DNA of 64,000 bases from Cunninghamia lanceolata (lineage: Eukaryota > Streptophyta > Pinopsida > Cupressales > Cupressaceae). The notes beneath the pieces were generated by a model. That model was given only the letters and a program-made list of their open reading frames with translations, was not told the DNA's origin and did no database searches. Each line of letters opens with the position of its first letter. The first letter of the stretch is position 1. A program made the translations under genes and the position numbers. Of this stretch, positions 23,506-35,143 are shown piece by piece. The stretch spans positions 16,448,001 through 16,512,000 of the forward strand of contig BSBN01000187.1 of the NCBI GenBank assembly GCA_027924645.1, read 5' to 3'.

Positions 23506-24613
23506 TGTTGGCAAGAGACACTGCTATGCATGACAGGTGTTGTCATTGATGGCAACTAAGTCTATCTTACACATTCACATTACATAATTTGTTCATACTA
23601 AAAGTTAGAGTGAAGATTTGTCTAAAGTCCAGGTAGTCAAAAATAGAGCATGTGGCAAGGTCCAGTATCTTGGTCTGGATCTCTCCAGTGGAAAATCATA
23701 GTGTGTTGCAGATCTGAGGGAGTGATTAGGATTGTTAGGACTATCTAAATCTATAAATTTAAGCTCTGGTGATGAAGGATTAAAAATTTATAAGCATATG
23801 AGTATCAGGTTCCAGTTAGTCAGTACAGTCAAAAGAAGAATAGGCCGACCTAGCACTTGATCTTGGTCCAAATGAAGAAAAGTTGTTGTTTAAGCAATTT
23901 GTGATAATCAGTGGTATTGGATGACATGATTGATGATTTGAGAACACAAGTGTTTGGTCCGCGTTGTTGATTGTGCATGGATTCAGCTGACAGAGCAGAG
24001 TTTTGAATAAATATTCTTGAAGCCGACTACAATTGATTGAATTTCTTGATGCGGATATATATAGCCAATGGATTGAAGTATTTTGTGGTGTGATTGTGAT
24101 GTGATGATGGAGTAAGTGCAAAAAAGGTAGAAAGAAGTACGAAGGTGAAGATCTAAGCTCGAATTATGGCCTAAGAGTGAAACAGGGTAGAGTAAGGATG
24201 AAGTGTGTAAGATTAGTATTTTGTGCTTAACTGGAACTGAATTTTTGCATTGGTAAATGCTATTCATCAATTCAAACATTCTATAATCTTCTTGTAATCA
24301 CTTCTTTAGGTAGTGAGCTCTGGGCAGTGCGTCCTAAAGGCATGTGCCTTCCCCATTTGTAATACTTTTAATAGAGTATAATTTCTTGTGGGTTAACCCC
24401 CACTGTGGTTTTTCCGTTAACTAGGTTTCCACTTAAAAATCCTGGTGTTATGTATGTTGATTTTGTTTCTGCTCATGTGTTGTTGATTCATGCTTTCATG
24501 GTTATATCATTCATCTATTAATAAGTGTTAAATAAGTTTAAATTGCAACAAAGGATAAAAGTTTTGTGATAACTGATTCACCCCCCTCTCAGTTGTCTAC
24601 CCTTATTTCAACA
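23506..24613 (+). repeat. 3' LTR of the non-autonomous element
   Basis: 1,108 bp copy of 17,009-18,132 with the same ends. The hairpin stem is GATAACTGA (24,568-24,576) with TCAGTTGTC (24,589-24,597), one pair being T-G. Small ORFs in it are non-coding. Confidence 0.9.
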
Positions 24614-24618
24614 AAAGA

Positions 24619-24793
24619 CTCCTGGTTCGAAGGTCTTGAGAGTTGTATTCCATTATTAAAATTGTACTCCTAGAACACTGATTTGCTACAAATAATAAAA
24701 CATTGTTATTTTGTGAATTATTTTATTGTGTGTTTGAGTATTGCCTGCTCATCTCGATTGTCTGATTAGACTCTTTGGATTTGATCTACACCA
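24619..24793 (+). repeat. 5' LTR of second chromovirus, last segment
   Basis: Continues the LTR after the nested element and ends GATTTGATCTACACCA, the same as the 3' LTR end at 30,753. Confidence 0.9.
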
Positions 24794-24795
24794 AG

Positions 24796-24807
24796 TTCTA
24801 TTAGAGC
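24796..24807 (+). promoter_or_regulatory. Degenerate primer binding site
   Basis: TTCTATTAGAGC three bases after the LTR resembles the initiator-Met site TGGTATCAGAGC with three changes, in the expected place for a chromovirus. Confidence 0.6.
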
Positions 24808-24899
24808 ATGGTTTCCTATTGAGGCCATGGACGTGTCAAGGAAGGGATTTTGAATATTTGTTGTTGGTAAAGAAGAGTGAGTGTAGACCTACGACTACA

Positions 24900-25970
24900 A
24901 AGAATTTGAAGAAGACATGGTATAGAGAGGACGTGGTAGAAGAGGAGCACCACAAGGTGGTGATATAGAAATTGTAGAGATGTTGAGAGGTATAACAACA
25001 TTATTAGATGCTATGGAGATGGCGTAGCATAGAGTACACATTAAATATGTGAGTGAGGATGATGAAGTTGAGGTGAGAGAAGATGATGTGAATGAAGGAG
25101 ACAAACCAGAAAGACAATTTTTTAGAGCAATTTCCAGAATAAGTAGTAAGCCTCGTTTGGATCCTCCTAGTTATCATGGTAGTTTAAATCCAGAAGAATT
25201 AATCGACTAGATATCAGAGATAGAAAAGTACTTTGATTTTTAATTGGTTGAAGATCCCAAGAAAGTGCAGTTTCCCTGTACGAAATTGAAGGGTCATGCC
25301 TCCCTATGGTGGGAACATGTTTAGATGGAAAGACAAATAAAAGGAAAAGAGAAAATCCAAACCTGGGAAAGAATGATAACCAAATTGAAGGCCAAGTTTT
25401 TACCTACACACTATCAAATTAGTTTGTTCAAGAAATTGCAAAACCTAAAGCAGAAGGAGAAGAATGTAGAAGAATATACTAAAGAATTTTATAGACTGAG
25501 TATTCAAGTTGGTCATGTTGATGATGATGTTGAAAAGGTTTCTAGATATATAAATGGATTTCACTACTCAATTCAAGATGAAATTAGCATGGTGTGAATC
25601 ACAAGTGTTGAGGAAGCCTACCAATATGCCTTGAAGGCTGAAGACAAGATTTCTAGAAAACAAAACAATTCTAGAGGTAAGTGTAGATTTTCATGTAGAA
25701 GAGGACATTCTAGTGGTGGAAGAGGATGCCAAAATAAATAAGGAGATGTCAATTCATCACAAACAAATACCCAAGAAAATAAAGGAAGAGAAGATTACTC
25801 AAGAGAAAGAGGCAATTATTTCAAAGCTAGATGATTTTTGGAAGAGGTAGAGGAAGAGGATTCAATGGCACTTGTTTTCAATGTGGAGAGATTGGACATT
25901 GGGCATTTGAATGTCCTCAGATGAATAGTGGGAAAGGAAGAGAGGCAAGAGTGAATGTGGCATAAGTTGA
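24900..25970 (+). pseudogene. Chromovirus gag with zinc knuckle
   Basis: Coding-like sequence includes RLDPPSYHGSLNPEELID, KGHASLWWEHV, FLPTHYQISLFKKLQNLKQK and EEYTKEFYRLS, the retrotransposon gag domain, then CFQCGEIGHWAFECPQ near 25,875. It would form the particle. Stops include TAG at the WWEHV position and TGA after EISMV, and the frame changes between 25,640 and 25,860. Confidence 0.9.
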
Positions 25971-26089
25971 TTGTGAAAGTGTGGCTTCACTGAAGTATGG
26001 AGAAGATCCCGAGGATGGAGAATCCTTGATGTTGAGAAGGATTTTGTTGATTCCAGAGAAGGAGAAATTTGAACTTGTTCATAGGAGGA

Positions 26090-26470
26090 ACTTGTCTCGA
26101 ACTACATGTAAGGCAGGTGGTAAATGTTGTAAGGCGATAGTAGACAGTGGCAGCATAGACAATACTGTGTCTGAAGAAATGGTTAACAAACTGAAATTGA
26201 AGAGGTTGAAGCATCCCAACCCTTACAAAGTTTCTTGGTTGCAAGAAAGAGTATCAATTGGTAGTAAGTGAGCAATGTCTAGTTAATTTTCAAATTGGTA
26301 GTTATAAGGATGAAATTTTGTGTGATATAATGTTGATGGATGCATGTCATATTTTGCTAGGTAGACCATGGCAGTTCGATAGACAGGTTGTTCATGATGG
26401 AAGAACAAATACATATCAGATAAAGAAAGATGGGAAAAAGTATATTTTGAATCCAATGGAGGATTAGAAA
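26090..26470 (+). pseudogene. Chromovirus aspartic protease
   Basis: AIVDSGSIDNTVSEEMVNKL carries the active-site triad DSG (26,150 region), followed by KLKRLKHPNPYKVSWLQ, and after a frameshift near 26,265 by DACHILLGRPWQFDRQVVHD. The order and wording match plant chromovirus proteases. Confidence 0.9.
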
Positions 26471-26639
26471 GATGAAGTAGAAAGTAGTTCCAAAGTATGT
26501 TTGATTTCTGGAAAGAAATTTTCAAAAGAGTTGAAGAAAGGGGGGACATGTTATGCCTTTATTCTCAAGCTCGTAGCAGCTATGACAATAGAGAGACAAG
26601 AAGAGCTACCCATAGAAATTCAAGAGATTCTGAAAGAAT

Positions 26640-27300
26640 ATGCAGATATAATGATGGAGTTGTTGGATGGATTGTCACCTATGAGAGACATTAGTCATTG
26701 CATGGATTTGATACCTGGTGTGAGTTTGCCAAACAAGGCACCGTATAGAATGACACCTATGGAAAATGAGGAGATAAATAGGCAAGTGCAAGAATTATTG
26801 GATAAAATTATTGGATAAGGGGCTAATCAGGGAAAGTCTTAGTCCATGTGTTGTATCAATAGTGCTAACACCAAAGAAGGATGGGAATGGTGAATGTGTA
26901 CAAATTCAAGAGACATAAATAAATAACAATCAAATATAGATTTCCATTGCCATGGATGGACGATATGATGGATTTTTAAGTGGAGCCAAATATTTCACAA
27001 AGATTGATTTAAAAAGTAGGTATCATCAAATCAGAATCAGAGAAAAGGACGAGTGGAAGACAACCTTCAAGATGAAAGATGGATTGTACAAATGGTTGGT
27101 GATGCTATGTGGATTGACAAATGCTCCTAGCACCTTTATGTGGTTGATGAATGAAGTGTTGAAGTTTTTTCTTGGTAAGCTTGTTATTGTATATCTTAAT
27201 GATATTCTAATTTTTAGTATTGCAAAGGTTGAAAGAAGAACATTTGTTGCATGTTAGGGTAGTATTGCAAAGGTTGAAAGAAGAAAAAATGTTAGTAATT
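26640..27300 (+). pseudogene. Chromovirus reverse transcriptase
   Basis: [51 protein letters not shown]-type block [18 protein letters not shown] and the catalytic box VYLNDILIF are all visible. The box reads YLND instead of YLDD (codon 27,198-27,200, AAT), so a catalytic Asp is gone. A 24-bp direct repeat (AGTATTGCAAAGGTTGAAAG plus AAGA) at about 27,218 and 27,262 also disturbs the frame. Confidence 0.9.
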
Positions 27301-27374
27301 TTAAAGAAATGTAGTTTCATGAAAGAGGAGTTGGTATATTTGACATTCGTAGTTTCTGGTACGATGGTCTAAAA

Positions 27375-28000
27375 ATGGACTTGGAAAAGGTCAAGGCAAT
27401 TGTGGATTGGCCTTCACCTCATAGTATGTTTGAAGCTAGAAGTTTTCATGGCTTGGAAAGCTTCTATAGGAAGTTCATTTGTAATTTTAGTGGGATTTGT
27501 GCACCTATTACTAAGACAATGAAAGGTAATAGGAGAGAGTTTGTTTGGACGACTGCAGTAGAGAAGAGTTATAAATTGTTGAAAACAAAAGTAACTGAAC
27601 AGCCAATGTTAGCACTTCTAGATTTTAGAAAAGTATTTCAAGTTAATTGTGATGCAAGTGGGATAGTGATGAGAGGTGTCTTAAGTCAAGAAGGAAGACC
27701 AATTACATACTTCAGTGAGAAGTTAAATAAAGCAAAGAGGAATTATTCTGTATATGACCAAGAATTTTATGTGATTGTACATGCACTCAAGAAGTGGAGA
27801 CATTATTTTTTGCCGAAGGAACTTGTGTTGTATATTGATCATTATGCTTTGCAGTTCATTAACAACCAAGATAAGTTGAATCATAGACACATAAAATGGG
27901 TTAATTTTTTGTAGAATTATTCTTTTGTTTTGAAACATAGGAGTGGAATGTCTTATAGGGTAGCTGATGCATTGAGTAGGAGATGTCTGTTGTTGAATGA
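27375..28000 (+). pseudogene. Chromovirus RNase H
   Basis: EARSFHGLESFYRKFICNFS joins RT to RNase H, then FQVNCDASG (Asp), YSVYDQEFYVIVHALKKWRH, LYIDHYALQFINNQDKLNHR and VADALSRR. A single TAG near 27,912 interrupts an otherwise long open frame. It would remove RNA from the RNA-DNA hybrid. Confidence 0.9.
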
Positions 28001-28079
28001 ATTGAGGATGAATGTGGTTGGTTTTGATTTTATGAGGGAATTATATAAGAGGATGTTGATTTCAAAGAAGCATGGGCTG

Positions 28080-29236
28080 CTTGTATGAATCCAGTAGAGA
28101 CGGATAGAACACCATGGCAAGAATAATTTATTCAAGAAGGTTTGTTGTTCAAAGGGCAAAAATTGTGTATACCTCAAGGGTCAATGAGGGATAATTTGAT
28201 CAGAGAAAAGCACAGTGGTGGTTTGATTGGACACTTTGGTGTCGATAAAACATTGGCATAATTGAATGAAGGTTATTTTTAGCCTAGTATGGCTGCAAAT
28301 GTGAAGAAGTTGGTACAAGGTTCCAAAGTTTGTCAACATGCTAAGGGAGTAAGGTAGAATACTAGTTTATATCAACCATTGATGATATTGAAGAGATGGT
28401 GGGAACACATAAGTATGGATTTTGTTTAAGGATCGCCTCGAACACAGAGAGGTAATGATTCTATTTTTGTTGTTATTGATAGATTTTTTAAAATGGTTCA
28501 TTTTATTCCATGTCAAAAGAGTAATGATCCTTCCCACATTGCTACATTATTTTTCAAGGAGATAGATTACATGATTTGCCTAAAAGTATAGTTTCAGATC
28601 CTGATGTGAAGTTTGTTGATCATTTTTGGCATACCTTGTGGAAGAAAATGGGTACACAATTGGGTTTCAGTTCAACATATCACCCTCAGGGTGATGGTCA
28701 AACTAAAGTTGTAAATAGGAACTTGGGTAACTTGCTCAAATGTTTGGTCGGTGATAAGCCTAACCAGTGGGATTTGATATTGTCTTAGAAAGAGTTTTCT
28801 TATAATAATTCAATCAATCAGAGTGTAGGAAAAAGTCCATTTTATATTGTTTATGGGTATAGCCTAAGGGGTGTTGATGAGTTGAGGGATAGTGCTAACT
28901 TAAGTAGAAAAAGTGTTGTAGTAGAAGATTTTGTTGATTATATTCATGATTCACATAGAGAAGTTAAAGAAACTTTGGAGAAGAATGTCACCAAGTACAA
29001 AGAGCATGCATATATGCACAGGAGAGAACAATAATTTCAGGTTTATCATTTGGTATTGGCACATTTATAGGAGAGGTTGCCATAGGGAAAACTGGAAAAA
29101 GATAGGGCCTTGTAAGGTGTTACGAAAATTTTCATCCAATGCTTATGAGATTGAACTTCCAACAAGTATAGATATTTCTTCAATCTTCAATGTTGCTTAT
29201 TTGTACAGGTATTATGAGAGAGAATCAAGTTTGTAA
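28080..29236 (+). pseudogene. Chromovirus integrase
   Basis: HSGGLIGHFG...VCQHAKG is the zinc part, with one Cys apparently replaced (GSKVCQ). The core shows [17 protein letters not shown], then YHPQGDGQTKVVNRN and KEFSYNNSINQSVGKSPF. In the third catalytic block K replaces the usual E (QTEVVNR in the family). The C-terminal block YEIELP...IFNVAYLYRYY leads to the chromodomain. Many stops. Confidence 0.85.
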
Positions 29237-29284
29237 GGGAATTCAAATTTATACTTCCAAGATGCTCAAGAGTGGATTTATCAA

Positions 29285-29476
29285 TTGCCTAAGAAGAAAT
29301 TTGAACAAGTAGATAGAGTGATTGATTCCTATGTGGCCAAAAGAATGAGGGGAAAGGAATACATAGAGTATCTTGTTCGTTGGATGGATAGACCAGCAGA
29401 TGAAGCATCTTGGATGCAAGCTTTAGAATTGGCTAAGTATGGGATACCCATTCTAGACTTACCTAAATGTTCATGA
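29285..29476 (+). pseudogene. Chromodomain of second chromovirus
   Basis: VDRVIDSYVAKRMRGKEYIE then YLVRWMDRPADEASWM is a good chromodomain match, with the aromatic positions Y and W kept. An open segment of 63 codons ends at 29,476, 40 bp before the 3' LTR. Confidence 0.85.
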
Positions 29477-29515
29477 GTTGCAGCCTCATGCAACATTCAA
29501 CTTATCTGGCGTGTC

Positions 29516-30753
29516 TGATGCAAGAGCATCCGGGTCCACAAGTAATCTTGGATCAACCAAAAAATAATAGTTTTATTTTCTATCAAATCACAAACATGGG
29601 TATTGTAGAAGAGCTTAATGGGTATCACTAGTTCAAGTTTGGTGTGATTTGGATTTAAAAAATGATTTTTGATCAGATTAAAAACATGGGTATCGTAAAA
29701 GAGCTTAATGGGTATCACCAATTCAAGTTTGGTGTAAACTGGATAAAAATTAGTCAAGTTACGCCGATTGGTTGGTTCACCGATCATTCACTCAGATGAT
29801 GATTGACACACTGGCAATAGACACACTCATTCTCAACCATGAATGGAATGTCATTCTCGGTCATGCATGGAAAGTCATTCTCGGCAGTGCATGGGAAGTC
29901 ATTCTTGGCCACGCATGGGAAGTCATTCTCAACTGTGCATGGGAAGTCATTCTCGGTAGTGTATGGGAAGTCATTCTTGGTCGCGCATGTGATGTCATTC
30001 TCGGTCGTGCATGGGATGTCATTCTCGGCTGCGTGTGGGATGTTTTTCTTGGCTGCATGTGGAATGTCATTCTTGGTCATGCATAGAATGTGATTCTCAG
30101 GTGAGCATGAATGTCATTCTTGGTTGCACATGGGATGTTATTCTTGAGCGATCATGAAATGTCATTCTCAGCTAAGTGTGGAATCATTCTTAGTTGAGCA
30201 TGGAATGTTATTCTCGGTCGAGCATGGAATCTCATTCTCGACCAATCATTCACTTGATGATTAGTTGGGTGCTTACTCAACTGAGTGCTATTCACCAAAG
30301 GTTTAGAGGTGCCAATGAAAATTCACAAAAATTGTACACTATCAATGGATTACATATGAGGATTTTCATTAAAATTAGTTATTCTTATTATCAAACAATA
30401 ATCTCATTAATCCATTCTAGTAATTCAAAAGATCAAGTGGTTGTTAAAATGTCTACCCTTTCAATTCTGTAACTAATGTTGGAGCAACTGTTTACTTCCT
30501 TTTGAGAAGTATAAATGGGATGATTATTCTTGTTTTGAAAAGGGAGGGGAAATTGAGAGAAAAGTATTATATTGAAGACTCTTGGTTCAAAGGCCTTGAG
30601 AGTTGTATTTTGTTATTAAAATTGTACTCTTGGAACATTGAGTTGTTGCAAATAATAAAGCATTGTTATTTTGTGAATTATTTTATTGTGTGTTTGAGTA
30701 TTGGTTGCTCATCCTAATTGTTTGATTAGACTCTTGGGATTTGATCTACACCA
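29516..30753 (+). repeat. 3' LTR of second chromovirus
   Basis: Starts TGATGCAAGAGCATCCGGGT and ends GATCTACACCA. 1,238 bp. It contains the 24-bp minisatellite at 29,826-30,250 and an extra stretch of about 80 bp near 30,415-30,490 relative to the 5' LTR. Confidence 0.9.
29826..30250. repeat. 24-bp minisatellite in the 3' LTR
   Basis: About 17 copies of the same unit as at 16,316-16,770. Because the unit is 24 bp, both strands show long stop-free frames, which are not genes. Confidence 0.9.
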
Positions 30754-31116
30754 ATAACCCTTGCCCCCAAATCCCTAAGGAAGCCAACATCCTTCGACCC
30801 AACCATTCAATCTTGAAGAAGGTTGCAGAAGATTTGTATGTGCTCAGCCAAAATGTGTCCACTCTACACTAGACCTTTTCATGTTGCACAAACTCATGAA
30901 ATGGTTCTACATTAAAATTAGTAGGCTAAATATAAAAAAGGAAATCATTACCAAGAAATAAAGTGGGCAAACTCAGTCACTTCTAGACAAGGAGAGGAAA
31001 ATATTTTAAAACTGCGAGGTAGTCCCGTATGTGAACAAATTATAGGGGGAGGTCTCTAATGTAAAAGAGAAGATAAACACCCTTGAAGAAGAATTCACTA
31101 AGGAACAAGAAAACTA
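30754..31116 (+). pseudogene. Level-0 ORF, part 2
   Basis: Begins with the target duplication ATAAC (left copy ATAAT at 16,022-16,026). The frame from part 1 (VPFPSL) continues as NPCPQIPKEANILRPN and HSILKKVAEDLYVLSQNVST, then reaches a TAG. The last part reads INTLEEEFTKEQEN, a coiled-coil-like stretch, and is cut by the copia LTR at 31,117. Several stops and at least one frame change. Confidence 0.6.
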
Positions 31117-32935
31117 TGTTGAACACACCAGGATACTAAGAGGGGGGGTGAATCAGTATCCAAGAAATTTTCACTTTTAAAAATTTCAACTTATCCAGAG
31201 CAGATCAAGACTTAATCTTTATAGCATAAACATGAACATGAAAGATTAACACAATGCACATCAACACATAACACCAGATATACATGGAAAACCCTAGAAG
31301 GAAAAACCCATGGTGATGATTAACTCACAATATATGCAGCTCAAATAATAACTTTGTTTTAGGAGCTATAACCCAAGGAAGCTACTACTCCCAAAGTAAC
31401 TTTGATTTAGGGTCAATCGCAAGGAAGCTTCTACTCCCTGATGACTTTGTTTTAGGGTCACTCCCAAGGAAGCATCTACTCCCTGAATTGACAACACATT
31501 TAAAAAATATTACAGTATGATAATCCTTCTACTGTCTGAAAACTCACATTGAAGCTCACACCTTTGATGATTGCACTTCTACCTCTTCTCACTTCCTTCT
31601 GATGATCCAATTAGTAAGACACATTCTACACTTGACTGTCACAAATATGTCTTCAAGATGAATTAGGACAACATCAACAACTTCTACTTTTTCTCCCTCA
31701 TTCACAACTCAACAATGCATTCATTATGTCTTTTATCTGCTTGTGAGACTTTAAATCACATTGCAATCACACCTCACCTAACTCAAATTGATTCACTATT
31801 TATACATGATACTACATTGATTACATTGCTTGTCAGCCAGATCTAACATGAAAAATACATTTACTAGTCAGCCAGACAACACACAATATGAAACATGTAG
31901 AAGATAGGTCCTGTTTGATTACACTAGCAAAAGATCCAAGCCTTACAGACATCAACACTTGCTTAACTAGGTCCAAAACATCCTACGTAGCTTCAAACAC
32001 CAAGGAATTACATCCGCACACTCTGGTCATTTGAAAATAGGACAGCTTTAAACAAAACATATGAAAACTTGAAGCATAACAAACACATCAACTTGAAAAC
32101 CTTGTGTCGTATTAGAAACAAGAAATATTTTCATGAAAACTCTTCTAGATGAATCCGCATGACTCATACAACATCTCCAAACAATCCTCTACCACCGTAC
32201 TATGCCACACATCTTCAATCATGAACTCTAGGAATACTCTGTCATCTAAAATATACTGCAACATGTCATTTGAAAAACTGAGTTGTGAACCACCAAGGAC
32301 CTTGAAACTGCAAGGAAGCATGTAATGCTCATCCATAAACATGTCCTTAAAACCACAAAGGAAATCATTCATTTGCAGAGGAATGCAGAGCATCCCAATA
32401 GGCCTTCCTCATTGGCTTACTATGTCAAAACACATGCCAGTACTCTATCATGCATAACTTTCACAATGGAAGGACAAATGATCTAAAAACTTGGAATTAT
32501 CAAATTCACTACACCCTGAACACAATTCCAAAACCGCATGGCCATATCTTCAAGTGTGGAGGAATGTAGAGCATTCTATTGTCTACCACAGAACATCTTC
32601 ACAGAGACAACACTGTCTTCAATCAATCAACAACAAAACTCTCTTATGGTAAATCAATCATCATGGAATTTGGATCATACGTACTACAAGCCAACAATAG
32701 CATTAGAAACATATTTGATCATCTTTTTGCTTCTAATTCTCATCTTAATATGAACTATATCTTCTCTCTTTTCTTAGTGGATGGGGCATGACATCCAACC
32801 ATGAACTGTATCTTCTTCTCTTGTTATATGGGGCATGACATCCAACTATCACACCACCATGATAGTGTTGACATCAATAACAACCTAGTGACAATGTTGA
32901 CATAAATGACAACCCTAGGAACCATATGTGTAACA
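31117..32935 (-). repeat. 3' LTR of the outer copia (left copy)
   Basis: 1,819 bp, plus-strand ends TGTTGAACACACC and CCATATGTGTAACA. It has the U5 hairpin stem GGATACT (31,131-31,137) with AGTATCC (31,155-31,161) around a G-run on the plus strand. Repeated blocks with AAGGAAGC-TCTACTCCC lie at 31,375-31,485. No gene. Confidence 0.9.
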
Positions 32936-32955
32936 ATCTCCCCCTTTGGCATTGA
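32936..32955 (-). promoter_or_regulatory. Polypurine tract of the outer copia
   Basis: Minus strand reads CAATGCCAAAGGGGGAGAT directly before the LTR, the same tract as in the inner copia and the non-autonomous element. Confidence 0.85.
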
Positions 32956-33190
32956 TGGAAACACATCTCTGCTTCTCTCCCCCTTTGACATCAAAGACAA
33001 AGGGCAATCATTGCCTTAATCAAAGACCACATACCTGCACATACTTTCTTAGGCCATGAGTTCTTCTTGCAGCAAACAAACTCCCCCTAACATCAGCAAC
33101 CACAACCTTCTCCCCCTTAGAGGTAGCCACCATCAATCCAGGAAAAAGATATAACATGAACTCCCCCTGGATAGATGCACCATTATGCAT

Positions 33191-34663
33191 CTAGCATGAA
33201 GGAGGGGAAATTGCCTCTAACCTTTGTCTAAGTCCCTCAAAAGAATCCTTTGCCAGAGCTTTGGTGAAAGTATCTACTATTTGATCCTTAGTTCGAACAT
33301 ATTCCAACTTCACTTCCTTGTATGTAACCTTTTCTCTCAAAGAGTGATATCTAATTGCTATATGCTTGGTTCTAGAATGCATCACTGGATTCTTAGAAAT
33401 ATTAATAGCACTTGTATTGCCACACAAGATAGGAATAGGCTCATCATAAAATACCTTGATATCCTTCAAGGTTCACTTCATCCACAACACTTGTGTACAG
33501 TAGGATATTGCTACAATGTACTTTGCCTCTGCAGTAGATAAGGGCACTGACTCTTTCTTCTTGCTCTACCATGAAACCAATCTACTTCCTAAAAAGAAAG
33601 CACCTCCACTTATACTTCTTCTGTCATCAACACAAGCAGCCCAGTCAGCATCAGTGTATGCACTCAAACCAAAGTCATTACCTCTTAGATACCATAGGCC
33701 ATATTTTGGAGTTCCTTTCAAATATCTGAATATCCTTTTCAGTGCCTTCTCATGTGTTTGCTTGGGATTGACTTGATATCTGGAAACCACACATACTACA
33801 TGCATACTATCAGGTCTAGAAGTAGTCAAATACAATATTCCTCCAATCATAGATCTATAAACAGTTTGATCCACCTCCAGAGGCTCATCATCTTTGCTCA
33901 AGTGACATCCAGTGATCGTGGGAGTACTCACTGGTTTTGAATCCTCCATACCAAACTTCTTCAACTCTTTGACATACTTAGCTTGAGAAATAAAGATACC
34001 ACCATCTAGATGAGTAATTTAAAGTCCAAGGAAGAAAGACATTTCACCAATCATAGACATCTCAAACTCTTTTTGCATCTTCTCTGCAAACCTCTTACAC
34101 ATATCATCATCTCCACCTAAGATGATATCATCAAAATATACTGCAACTATCGATATCATGTCTCCTTCTTCCTTGATATAAAAATTGCTATCTATAGTAC
34201 CTTTCTTGAATCCCTGCTAAAGTAAGTACTTCTCCAATCTAGCATACCAGGCTCTAGGTGCTTGCTTAAGACCATATAGAACCTTCTTGAGACTGCACAC
34301 CATGTCTAGATCTTCTGATATCTAAAAACCATCTGGTTGTTCAATGTAAATCTCTTCCTCTAGGTCACCATTTAGAAATATTGACTTAACATCCATCTGA
34401 TATACCTTGAAGTTCTTATAAGAAGCAAGAGCAAGGAACATTTTGATTGCATCCATCCTTGCTATTGGAGCAAAATTCTCCTTAAAATCAATAACTTCTA
34501 CTTGTGTGTATCCTTTGCATACCAGTCTTTCTTTGTTCCTTACAACTTCACCTTCTTCATTCAATTTGTTCCAGAACACCCATTTTGTTCATATAACATT
34601 CTTATTTATTGGTCTAGGAATTAATTCACATGTCTGATTCTTCTCAATCTGATCCAATTCCTC
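33191..34663 (-). pseudogene. Outer copia reverse transcriptase and RNase H
   Basis: From right to left: [51 protein letters not shown], the catalytic box YFDDIILGG (family YVDD), EMSFFLGL, GMEDSKPVSTP, YRSMIGGILYLTTSRPD, AYTDADWAACVDDRRS (RNase H Asp), HSRTKHIAIRYHSLRE and DIFTKAL-type end. It is broken by several stops and ends at 33,191 with PPSC. Both catalytic Asp of RT remain. Confidence 0.9.
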
Positions 34664-34999
34664 TATCTGGTTGTTCAATGTAAACCTCTTCCTCTAAGTC
34701 ACCATTTAGAAATATTCACTTAACATCCATCTGATATATGTTGAAGTTCTTATAAGCAGCAAGAGCAAGGAACATTCTGATTGCATCCATCCTTGCTATT
34801 GGAGCAAAATTCTCCTTAAAATCAATACCTTCTACTTGTGTGTATCATTTGCATACCAGTCTTTCTTTCTTCCTTACAACTTCACCTTCTTTATTCAGTT
34901 TGTTCCAGAACACCCATTTTGTTTATATAACATTCTTATTTACTGGTCTAGGAATTAATTCACATGTCTGATTCTTCTCAATCTGATCCAATTCTTCTT
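34329..34999 (-). repeat. Tandem duplication of about 336 bp in the RT region
   Basis: Plus-strand block 34,329-34,663 (from CATCTGGTTGTTCAATGTAA to GATCCAATTCCTC) is repeated at 34,665-34,999 with few differences. It duplicates the first part of RT, including the VCKGYTQVE and [10 protein letters not shown] segments. Confidence 0.9.
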
Positions 35000-35143
35000 C
35001 CATGGATTTTATCTATCCATCATCCTTGCTAGCTTCATCAAAGTTTTTGGGTTCCACTTTTGATAACAAACACAAGTTACTTGCTCACATGTCTTTGCAA
35101 GCCTTCTCCTTGTATGCAGACCTTCATTCTTATCTCCTATGAT

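Larger units (their letters stand above)
17009..24613 (+). mobile_element. Non-autonomous LTR retrotransposon with two non-pol ORFs
   Basis: Bounded by 1.1-kb LTRs starting TGTTGGCAAGAGACACT and ending TTATTTCAACA. It sits in the chromovirus 5' LTR with target copies AAATA (17,004-17,008) and AAAGA (24,614-24,618); the 3' LTR of the host confirms the original sequence. Between an initiator-Met-type primer site and a polypurine tract it has ORF A (coiled coil plus zinc knuckles) and ORF B (large, unrecognised) and no trace of protease, RT or integrase. U5 end, primer site, leader start and polypurine tract match the copia at 38,441-45,463, so copia enzymes probably mobilise it. Confidence 0.9.
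16027..30753 (+). mobile_element. Second chromovirus (Ty3/gypsy), nearly full length, carrying a nested element
   Basis: LTR, primer site, gag, protease, RT, RNase H, integrase, chromodomain, LTR in plus orientation. Its 5' LTR is split by the element at 17,009-24,613. Flanks are ATAAT (16,022-16,026) and ATAAC (30,754-30,758), a 5-bp target duplication with one change, and it interrupts the level-0 ORF. Every domain is recognisable but broken by stops and frameshifts. Confidence 0.9.

Noticed and set aside
29772..30093. Overlapping stop-free frames on both strands, and similar ones at 16,377-16,610
   Set aside because: They are a by-product of the 24-bp tandem repeat (unit divisible by three) in the LTRs; the peptides are pure repeat and change with frame.
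33224..33541. Plus-strand frame of 105 codons, and 43,694-44,083 of 129 codons
   Set aside because: Antisense shadows of the copia RNase H and gag frames.
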